A stretch of 64,000 nt of DNA from Sphingomonas sp. SORGH_AS_0879 (GTDB lineage Bacteria; Pseudomonadota; Alphaproteobacteria; Sphingomonadales; Sphingomonadaceae). Below, piece by piece: positions 25,017-31,301 of this stretch. Below the pieces are notes generated by a model. That model searched no databases. It saw only the letters and a program-made list of their open reading frames with translations, and was not told the DNA's origin. A program made the translations under genes and the position numbers. The stretch lies in contig NZ_JAUTBJ010000002.1 of NCBI RefSeq assembly GCF_030819175.1, positions 630,001 through 694,000 of the forward strand. The letters are read 5' to 3'. The first letter of the stretch is position 1; each line of letters begins with the position of its first letter.

Positions 25017-25344
25017 CGGGCTTCCGAACCTCCCCGAACCCCGCCCGAACCTCCCAGGGGGGGGCGCCGTATCCTCAGCTTTTCTGTGGGTTTCGTTGGG
25101 GCGAACCCCCCGAACCCCCTCTTTCTCTAGAAGTAGAAACGAGAGGGGAAGCGGACGGGGAAAGACGGCCCCCGCGACCCCTCTACCGGAAAACCCCGGT
25201 TCGGGGAGGTTCGGGGGGTTCGCCCCAAAGGAACCCCGCAGAAAAGCTGGGGAAATCGCGAACCCCCTCCCTCCCGCGACAGGGGTTCGCCCCGCCCCTC
25301 CAGGGGGTTCGCCTTCCCCGCCTGAACCGAACGGACGGAATATC
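25017..25344. repeat. Iteron-rich region with long inverted repeat; candidate replication origin
   Basis: Gene-free. The hexamer cgaacc appears six times (25025, 25035, 25046, 25102, 25111, 25259) and its complement ggttcg five times (25198, 25208, 25217, 25284, 25306). A ~42-base imperfect inverted repeat pairs 25076-25117 with 25208-25249, flanking an AT-richer centre (ctctttctctagaagtag). This architecture directly after a primase-helicase gene suits an origin recognised by it; a packaging site or hairpin terminator cannot be excluded. Confidence 0.55.
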
Positions 25345-25719
25345 ATGAGTGAACAGCAGTATATCCGCGACGCCTCGACCAACTATCTCCCGGCGCTGGT
25401 CGAACCGACCCATAGCTCCCGCCGTGAGCAGGTGCGCTGGCGCGTTCGCCACCTCAACCTGTCCGCCCTCGACCGCGAGACGCGGCAGGATGCGGCGGCA
25501 GACCCCGGCATCGAGTGGGACCCGACCGAGCGCCAGTACCGCATACGGCGGCGCGGGAAGGCCGGAGCGCAGTGCGCCAGCGCCGTCCAGTCCGACCCTA
25601 GCGCCATCCCCGCCGCCAGCCCTCCTGCATCGTCCCCGGCGGGCGTCGGGAGCGCCCTGGCGGGAGGGGGCCAGAAAAGTTCGGACGCCTCCAGCCTTAC
25701 GACCGGCGCCAACCAGTAA
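25345..25719 (+). CDS. Hypothetical island protein, 124 aa
   Basis: N-terminal two thirds are helical ('REQVRWRVRHLNLSALDRET', 'WDPTERQYRIRRRGKAG'), the rest is Ala/Pro/Ser-rich and probably disordered. ATG lies 328 bases after the primase, at the edge of the repeat region, with a weak ACGGA ribosome site. No family. Confidence 0.55.
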   Translation: MSEQQYIRDASTNYLPALVEPTHSSRREQVRWRVRHLNLSALDRETRQDAAADPGIEWDPTERQYRIRRRGKAGAQCASAVQSDPSAIPAASPPASSPAGVGSALAGGGQKSSDASSLTTGANQ

Positions 25720-25753
25720 CGCATATACTAACACCCAAAGTGGAGGACACCCG

Positions 25754-26269
25754 ATGAGTATCAATGTGAAGAACCCACGGCGTCAACGTGCTGATAGCGC
25801 AGAAGCGGCAGTTAAAGACATGCTTAATGGCGAGCGTATCATCACGCCGCCTGCCGATTACTTCCTGACCAGCCCCGAACTCACCATCTTCAATGAGGTG
25901 ATTGCCGAGTTGCCGAAGGGCGAATGGACCGATCACATGATCCGCATCGCCGCTGACCTAACGCGCATGATTGCCGACGCGCGGGCCGAAGCCGATGCGA
26001 TCCGCCGTGAGGGCAGCGTTGTGGAAGGTGCCAGCGGCGGGCCGATCCGCAATCCCCGGTGCGCGGAACTTGCGTCGCTGCGGGCCTGCATCGCGACCAC
26101 CCGCCGCTCCCTCGCCATCCACAGCCGCGCCAAGGACGGCATGGACACTGGCGGCCTCGCCCGTCGTCGCGAGCTACAGCGCGGCAACGAGGCATTCCCG
26201 CTCGATGACGACGACGAAGGCCTGCTGGCGCGCCCGCCCGCTGACTTCGACTTCAATGGGGTGCATTGA
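25754..26269 (+). CDS. P27-like phage terminase small subunit
   Basis: Encodes 171 residues, preceded by GGAGGA (25742-25747). The middle follows the P27 small-terminase pattern: 'LTSPELTIFNEVIAELPKGE', 'HMIRIAADLTRMIADARAEA', then 'GGPIRNPRCAELASLRACI', where the Gly-...-NP motif is a hallmark. Small terminases choose the DNA to package. No large terminase is present in the island, as in satellites that redirect a helper phage's packaging motor. Assignment is by pattern. Confidence 0.62.
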   Translation: MSINVKNPRRQRADSAEAAVKDMLNGERIITPPADYFLTSPELTIFNEVIAELPKGEWTDHMIRIAADLTRMIADARAEADAIRREGSVVEGASGGPIRNPRCAELASLRACIATTRRSLAIHSRAKDGMDTGGLARRRELQRGNEAFPLDDDDEGLLARPPADFDFNGVH

Positions 26270-26270
26270 T

Positions 26271-26516
26271 ATGACCAGGAGCGAAACCGCCAGCATCGAC
26301 AAGATCGAACGCTGCCGCCGGGTGAACCGGCTCGCCGCCTCTAAGTACGCCGAGCAAGGCGTTGCCCCCGACGACATCGCCATAGCTGCCGCCTACAGCG
26401 CCGTGGACCTCGCTCAGCACAACGTGGGCGACCCCGCCGCCGCTATCGCCTGGGTGCGTCGCGCCCTCGACGTAATGGAAGCGGGCCTCCCCCTCACCGT
26501 GGAGACGATGCAATGA
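26271..26516 (+). CDS. Hypothetical island protein, 81 aa
   Basis: ATG follows the terminase-like stop by one base. The product is fully helical ('SIDKIERCRRVNRLAASKYA', 'AAIAWVRRALDVME') with the look of a tetratricopeptide-like hairpin. Overlaps the next gene by four bases (ATGA). Confidence 0.55.
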   Translation: MTRSETASIDKIERCRRVNRLAASKYAEQGVAPDDIAIAAAYSAVDLAQHNVGDPAAAIAWVRRALDVMEAGLPLTVETMQ

Positions 26517-26713
26517 TCGACCACCCTGCCTATGCCGCCGCAACGCCCGAAGTGCGCGCCGCCGCGCTCGCGCTGTTGGACGAAATCAGCGAACCACTTC
26601 ACCCTCACGCTCTGGAGCGCCGATTTCAGGACGAAGGGCTGACGCGCGGACAAGCCCGGAAGGCGAAGCACGCACTAGGCCGCGTCAATGTAATTGCGCT
26701 GGTCCCCCGGTGA
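26513..26713 (+). CDS. Small helical island protein, 66 aa
   Basis: Starts in the ATGA overlap with the previous gene. Pattern 'LLDEISEPLHPHALERRFQD' then 'GLTRGQARKAKHALGRVNVI' suggests a winged-helix DNA-binding fold. Ends in a GTGA overlap with the next gene, so three small genes are coupled. Confidence 0.5.
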   Translation: MIDHPAYAAATPEVRAAALALLDEISEPLHPHALERRFQDEGLTRGQARKAKHALGRVNVIALVPR

Positions 26714-27108
26714 GTGGCGGGCGACCAAGGCGACCGGCGCTAGAGGCGCGGCTGGTTCGCGAGGCGGTGGCGGACATGGATCCATCCGCGCCTCGCGAAC
26801 CGTTGGCCCGCGATCTGGCCGCCCGCGTCGTGCAGCACCTTCGTAATCACGCTGCCGCTGCCTCTGAACCGGCAATGGCTGCGATGGGCGAGTTGGGCCG
26901 TGCCGTACTTCTGTCCCCTGCGCTCGCGCTCGCCACGGACCCGACCATCGACACACTCGCCCTGTTCACCGATGCGCGCGTCAAGTCCCTCCGCGACAGG
27001 AACGGCTGGCCGCGAACCGCCGACCAAGAAACGCGAGACGTGGAAGCTGCCTTCACGCAGGTAGAAGGCAAGCTGTTCGCCCGCTATCTCAAAATCATGC
27101 GCGCCTAA
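26710..27108 (+). CDS. Hypothetical island protein, 132 aa
   Basis: GTG start overlaps the preceding stop. Mostly helical, with 'AARVVQHLRNHAAAASEPAM' and a C-terminal 'VEAAFTQVEGKLFARYLKIM'. It precedes the capsid gene by 80 bases that contain an AT-rich patch and the capsid ribosome site. No family recognised. Confidence 0.55.
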   Translation: MSGGRPRRPALEARLVREAVADMDPSAPREPLARDLAARVVQHLRNHAAAASEPAMAAMGELGRAVLLSPALALATDPTIDTLALFTDARVKSLRDRNGWPRTADQETRDVEAAFTQVEGKLFARYLKIMRA

Positions 27109-27188
27109 TTATTTCCGGTCACTGGACCTTATCCAGTACTTTCCAAACCGGCTGGCCGAAAGTCCCTCCGTTATCAGGAGGAACTATT

Positions 27189-28424
27189 ATGCGAACCAAC
27201 AACCTTCCCATCGCGATGATCCGCACCGGCGGTCGCGTCATGGCCAGCGCGCTTCCGACCCGCATCCCGGTCGCGATGCTCCGTGTCAGCGGCAGCGGCA
27301 TGGGCGTCCGCGCCGATGGCAACCGCAGCCCGGAAGCGATCTTCGCGGACATTCAGGCGACGCTTCGCGACGGCTTCACCCAGCGCGATCAGCAGATCAC
27401 CAATCTGGCCGACGCAATGTCCTCGATCCAGAACCAGATCAACGCTGGCGGCCACATCGTGTTCGGCGGCTCGCAGTCGTCGTGGGGCGATCAGGTCGTC
27501 AACTCGGAAGCCCTGAGCGGCCTTCGCAACGCGGCGGGCAAGGCTCGCGCGCAGATCGACCTCACGCCCTCGAACGCAATCACCAGCGTCCCCGGCAGCG
27601 GCGGCGCGCTGATCGCGCCGGATCGGGCGGACGCGGTGGCGATGCCCCGCCGCCGCCTCACCATCCGCGACCTGCTGGGGCGCGGCACGACCGGCTCGAA
27701 CATGATTGAGTATCCGCGTCAGGTGGTTCGCGAGATCAACGCGGCCACGGTCGCGGAAATGGCGCTCAAGCCGGAAAGCCAGTTCGGCTGGGAACTCGCG
27801 CAGGCGAAGGTCCAGACGATCGCGCATTGGGTGGGCGCGTCGCGGCAGGTGCTGGACGACGGCGGGCAGCTTCGCACCCTGATCGACGGTGAACTGCGCT
27901 ATGGGCTGGCGCTGCGCGAGGAAATGCAGCTGCTGCTCGGTGACGGTGCGGGGACGAACCTGCTGGGCCTGATCCCGCAGGCGACCGCTTACGACGCGAC
28001 CGGGGAAGCCGCTGGAGCCTCCAAGTTCGATGTCGTCCTCAACGCTATCGCCCAGGCGGAGCGGGCCGACCTCCCGGCGACCGGCATCGTCGTCAACTCA
28101 ACCGACTGGCTCCGCTTGCAGGGGCTGAAGGGCAGCGAGGGCCGCTACATCGGCTCCGGTCCGATGGGCACGGCGATGGCGACCGCGTGGGGCCTCGATG
28201 TTGCCCCCTCCGCTTCGATGCCGGCGGGCAAGTTCCTTGTCGGCAACTTCGCCAACAGCGCGACCGTGTACGACCGGATGACGCCGGTGGTCCTGCTCTC
28301 GACGGAGGACCGGGACAACTTCGTCCGCAACGCCGTCACCATTCTCGCTGAGGAGCGGATTGCGCTGGCCGTGCGCCAGCCGCGCGCCCTGATCTACGGC
28401 GATTATTCGGGGGCGCAGGGCTGA
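27189..28424 (+). CDS. HK97-type phage major capsid protein
   Basis: A 411-residue protein with a strong ribosome site (caggaggaac, 27175-27184). Residues ~45-85 form a coiled-coil, scaffold-like delta region ('RDGFTQRDQQITNLADAMSS'). The HK97 fold follows: 'RRRLTIRDLLGRGTTGSNMI' 'EYPRQ', 'QAKVQTIAHWVGASRQVLDD', 'EEMQLLLGDGAGTNLLGLI', 'GIVVNSTDWLRLQ', and terminal 'AVTILAEERIALAVRQPRAL'. It would form the shell of a particle. No separate protease or portal is encoded nearby, so assembly would need a helper's parts. Confidence 0.9.
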   Translation: MRTNNLPIAMIRTGGRVMASALPTRIPVAMLRVSGSGMGVRADGNRSPEAIFADIQATLRDGFTQRDQQITNLADAMSSIQNQINAGGHIVFGGSQSSWGDQVVNSEALSGLRNAAGKARAQIDLTPSNAITSVPGSGGALIAPDRADAVAMPRRRLTIRDLLGRGTTGSNMIEYPRQVVREINAATVAEMALKPESQFGWELAQAKVQTIAHWVGASRQVLDDGGQLRTLIDGELRYGLALREEMQLLLGDGAGTNLLGLIPQATAYDATGEAAGASKFDVVLNAIAQAERADLPATGIVVNSTDWLRLQGLKGSEGRYIGSGPMGTAMATAWGLDVAPSASMPAGKFLVGNFANSATVYDRMTPVVLLSTEDRDNFVRNAVTILAEERIALAVRQPRALIYGDYSGAQG

Positions 28425-28711
28425 TGGGCGAGAAGGTCACAACCGCCGTCGTGACCGGTGAGCCGGTGCCGGAAAGCGCATATGACGTCGCGCTTCTCGG
28501 CACCCCCTCGCTCGTCACCCTCAAGCACGACACGGAAGGCGAACGGATGAAGCTCCGCATCCTCCGGGCTTGCGGGCAGTGGGTCGAAGGCGACGAACCA
28601 GAGGTCAATGCCGAGTACGGGCGGCAACTGATCGGCAACGGCTTGGCTGAGGAGGTCAAACCGAAGGCTGGAAAGCCTGCACCCGCGCCTACGGGCAATG
28701 GGCAGGCGTGA
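28424..28711 (+). CDS. Small island protein A of a tandem paralogous pair, 95 aa
   Basis: Start overlaps the capsid stop by one base (TGATG). The C-terminal half shares with the next gene the pattern 'RxCGxW-x(3)G-x(5-7)-AxYGRQLI' and 'NGLAEEV-PK-GKPAP'. Position after the capsid gene suits a head-decoration or head-completion protein, but no family is known to me. Confidence 0.65.
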   Translation: MGEKVTTAVVTGEPVPESAYDVALLGTPSLVTLKHDTEGERMKLRILRACGQWVEGDEPEVNAEYGRQLIGNGLAEEVKPKAGKPAPAPTGNGQA

Positions 28712-28953
28712 CGGATACCATCATCTTTCTCACCCATAAGCTACCCCGGCGCGAAGGTCTCACCCCCTCCGCGCCGGGGCCGACGATCAACATTCGTATC
28801 GTTCGGGAGTGTGGGCGCTGGCGAGCCGGTCAGACCGGCGCGATCAATGCCGACTATGGCCGTCAACTCATCCGCAACGGCTTGGCCGAGGAGGTCGGGC
28901 CGAAGGTCGGGAAGCCCGCACCGACCGGACAACGGGTCCGCGCGAGCGTGTAA
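28708..28953 (+). CDS. Small island protein B, paralogue of the preceding gene, 81 aa
   Basis: GTG start overlaps the preceding stop (GTGA). 'IRIVRECGRWRAGQTGAINA' and 'DYGRQLIRNGLAEEVGPKVG' align with the C-terminal half of its neighbour, showing a tandem duplication. Its N-terminus is shorter. The next 134 bases (28954-29087) hold nothing recognised. Confidence 0.62.
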   Translation: MTDTIIFLTHKLPRREGLTPSAPGPTINIRIVRECGRWRAGQTGAINADYGRQLIRNGLAEEVGPKVGKPAPTGQRVRASV

Positions 28954-29087
28954 GGGCAGGCGTTCGCGCGGTGGGCGGCGGGGTTGAGCGAGGCTCCTCC
29001 GTCGCCCCTTCCATTCGCAGAGTCGGCGGGTTAACAATATCACAAACGCGATGTGGGAAGCCACCACGCGCATTGATGGGGCGATAG

Positions 29088-30143
29088 GTGGCCGAGAAGC
29101 CGGACGACATTCAGCTAAAATTCGACGGCGAGCCAGTGAAGCGGCTTGACGGCGCTCCTGCTGACGCGGTCATCGCCTCGCTGCAAGCCCTCCAACGCAT
29201 GGTTTACATTATTGGAATGCGCTCGGAAGGGCGAAACCTAAGTGAGCGGCTTAAGCCGACGGCGAAGGTAAAGCGCGATTACGCGATCGTTTGTCGCGCA
29301 CCGAAGTATGGCAGTCACATCCAGCCCTTCAATGTCGCTTCCCAAGCTGGCGCATTCACTCCTGCCGCCGTCGCCGCACGTGAGAAACTGCTGAAGACAC
29401 TAAAGGCGTTCGACAGCGGAGAAGAGGAAAAGGTCGAACTTGCGCTTCCGAATGCGCGCGAGCGTTGGTTTATGGCGAAAGCGGCGCTCGGATTATTGCC
29501 GCCCGAAGACAGCGGCCTTGAGGTCACTGTTCGTGCTGGATCACGAGGACCATTCAACTTTAAAGCTGATCGCGCGCGTGCCCTGCTTGCGAAGTATGAT
29601 ACAGCCGAGCCACCGGAGGTGGACGAAGAAGTTGTGGCGGGCAAGTTGCAGGCGATCGACTTCGCGCGAACCATTCTGACGGTCAAGCCGAGCCACGATC
29701 CTGCTATTCGCCTGGACTACCCGCTGCCGCTTGAAGATTGGTTGAAAGCGAATGTAAGGAAGCGCCTCCGTTTCACGGGGTGCCCGAAGATCAATCAGAA
29801 GGGCGATGTAAGCTCTTTCAAGCAGATTGATACGGTTACAGAGCTTGAGCCCAGCCTGCCTCCTATCGAGGAGTTCAAGGCGGATGACTATGTAATCAGG
29901 GCCAACCGCCCACTCTCTATACCGGTCACGGTCGAGTGGGATGAGCGTCTCTTCATATTCCAAGATCGATCGATTGGCGTGGATGCTTTTGCCACCTCTT
30001 ACGGTGATCTTCGGAAAAGTGTTCTTGATGAACTGAACGTCTTATGGCGCAATTACGCGCTTGCTGAAGATGATGAGCTTGATGATGAGGCTCGCGCAGT
30101 GAAGGCGAATTTGCTGACTCGCTTTAAGGTAGCCGCCGGGTGA
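29088..30143 (+). CDS. Unknown 351-aa protein, first gene of a candidate two-gene accessory module
   Basis: GTG start; GC content is visibly lower than in the island core. N-terminal ~110 residues are helical ('AVIASLQALQRMVYIIGMRS', 'REKLLKTLKAF'). Residues ~185-265 read like an OB-type beta domain ('KLQAIDFARTILTVKPSHD' ... 'VRKRLRFTGCPKINQKGDV'). The C-terminus ('IPVTVEWDERLFIFQDRSIG' then 'VDAFATSYGDLRKSVLDEL') faintly recalls HicB-type folds. Its stop overlaps the start of a HicA-like gene by four bases, so the two are translationally coupled. A toxin-antitoxin or anti-phage role is inferred from layout only. Confidence 0.7.
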   Translation: MAEKPDDIQLKFDGEPVKRLDGAPADAVIASLQALQRMVYIIGMRSEGRNLSERLKPTAKVKRDYAIVCRAPKYGSHIQPFNVASQAGAFTPAAVAAREKLLKTLKAFDSGEEEKVELALPNARERWFMAKAALGLLPPEDSGLEVTVRAGSRGPFNFKADRARALLAKYDTAEPPEVDEEVVAGKLQAIDFARTILTVKPSHDPAIRLDYPLPLEDWLKANVRKRLRFTGCPKINQKGDVSSFKQIDTVTELEPSLPPIEEFKADDYVIRANRPLSIPVTVEWDERLFIFQDRSIGVDAFATSYGDLRKSVLDELNVLWRNYALAEDDELDDEARAVKANLLTRFKVAAG

Positions 30144-30418
30144 CGAGGGATCGCGACGTCATTGATGCTGCGCTACAGCGCAAGGGCTTCCAAAAAGATA
30201 ATGGTGACCACAATTATTATATATATTGGAACTTGGCGGGCAAAAAGACCATGAAGAAGACAAAAATGAGTCATGGTTCGTCGCATAAAACAATTGGTGA
30301 CCCGCTGCTCGGTAAAATGGCAAAGCAGGTTGGGCTGACGAAGAAGTCTTTTCTGGAGTTGGTCGATTGCACTTTAGATCAGGCGGGGTATGAAAAAGTT
30401 GCGATCGCCAATCCATAG
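30140..30418 (+). CDS. HicA-like small basic protein, second gene of the module
   Basis: A 92-residue Lys-rich protein from GTG 30140. Pattern 'VIDAALQRKGFQKDNGDHNY' ... 'TKMSHGSSHKTIGDPLLGKM' matches the HicA/YcfA layout: N-terminal helix, beta strands, and the key 'GxH' and 'SHG' residues of the double-stranded-RNA-binding-like mRNA interferase fold. It is longer than usual HicA and ends in an extra helix 'KSFLELVDCTLDQAGYEKVA'. Toxin activity is inferred. Confidence 0.6.
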   Translation: MTRDRDVIDAALQRKGFQKDNGDHNYYIYWNLAGKKTMKKTKMSHGSSHKTIGDPLLGKMAKQVGLTKKSFLELVDCTLDQAGYEKVAIANP

Positions 30419-30479
30419 CTCGATGAACGCATAATCTTTGCATTTAGGCGGAGCATAGCCATAAGCGGTTATCGGCAGG

Positions 30480-31111
30480 GTGGGTTTCAGGAAATGGGTT
30501 AGCCTTGCCTTCGGCGGGGTGACTGCTGTTGCTTTCATCATTTTTACGAAGGCTGTTGAAGAGTTTGCAGCGGCTAGGGGCTGGGACAAGTTCTTGGTAT
30601 CCGGCTGGGGGATAGTGTCGCGCCTAGGGTTATCCGACGTGGTTGCCTTCTCGTTCTTCGGGTTGGGAGGAGCTACCCTAGCCTTATGGACAGAATTTTG
30701 GTTCAGAGGGCGCAGAGAAGCCCGCGATGCGCTAGACAAGATCGCCTTATTTTCGAGAGCAGACCTGACATTTCCAAGAGTGCTGATGGCGAATTGTCTG
30801 TCTCGCTAGGTGAATCCTCAGAAAACGTCGCCTACTACGCCTGGTATGTGAATAACGGCGGGACGATGCGGAATGAGGCTGTCCTTGTCTTCATCGAGTT
30901 TGAAAAGCAGATACCCGCACCTCAAGTTCTAGCACATTCAAAACTAGAGGGGCAGTGGAGCGAGTTCGCAACCACCGATCGCTTTACATTCGTCCAGCTG
31001 AAAGGTTGGCCAGAGGGCGAGGTCGTCGTACAGTCAGTTGACTCGAAGGCTCTTGGCTTGGACCACCGCTATGAGCTTCAGGTATGGCGCTCATACTCAC
31101 CGGCAGATTAA
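30480..31111 (+). pseudogene. Membrane protein gene, apparently frameshifted
   Basis: The first frame (30480-30809) encodes two transmembrane segments ('WVSLAFGGVTAVAFIIFTKA' and 'DVVAFSFFGLGGATLALWTE') and then turns nonsensical after 'ALDKIALF'. A second frame takes over at ~30745 ('FESRPDISKSADGELSVSLG', 'YAWYVNNGGTMRNEAVLVFI') and ends at 31111, a plausible beta-rich extramembrane domain. The switch is at a tttt tract near 30751-30754. GTG 30480 is a weak start. Last gene before the island end. Confidence 0.5.
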
Positions 31112-31122
31112 AGCTCGTCTAT

Positions 31123-31145
31123 ATCAGGGGTCGAAACAGGGGTCG
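31123..31145 (+). repeat. Putative integrase arm-type site, right
   Basis: A 23-base unit with two caggggtcg elements separated by aaa, matching 19367-19389 at 21 of 23 positions, same orientation. It is 49 bases inside the right core repeat. Confidence 0.55.
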
Positions 31146-31193
31146 CGCCCGCCGCACTCCCTAGAACCCCAACTTTTCTGTGCCCGTTAGATA

Positions 31194-31209
31194 CCCTCCG
31201 TCTCCGCCA
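31194..31209 (+). repeat. attR core (16-bp repeat of tRNA-Ser 3' end)
   Basis: ccctccgtctccgcca, identical to 19219-19234. No tRNA sequence precedes it, so it is the displaced copy marking the right end of the island. Confidence 0.85.
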
Positions 31210-31301
31210 TTGCCGTGCTGCAAAATTAGCCACCGGCATCCCGCCTCCGCGGCGGCCTTCCTGGACATCGCCAAAGCCCGGCAAGCGCCGCCCGCTGGCC
31301 T

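Larger units (their letters stand above)
19219..31209. mobile_element. Integrative island in tRNA-Ser; candidate phage satellite
   Basis: Bounded by 16-bp direct repeats (19219-19234 and 31194-31209) and by paired integrase arm-site-like repeats near each end. Order: broken integrase, AlpA-like regulator, small genes, TOPRIM/VapE primase-helicase, iteron-rich region, P27-like small terminase, small genes, HK97-type capsid protein, two paralogous small proteins, then accessory genes of lower GC. There is no portal, large terminase, protease, tail or lysis gene. This gene set fits a satellite that borrows parts of a helper phage, though a decayed prophage is possible. Confidence 0.8.

Noticed and set aside
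29088..30418. Canonical hicAB toxin-antitoxin pair
   Set aside because: Only the small gene has a HicA-like pattern; the partner is 351 residues and precedes it, so a standard HicAB label would be wrong.
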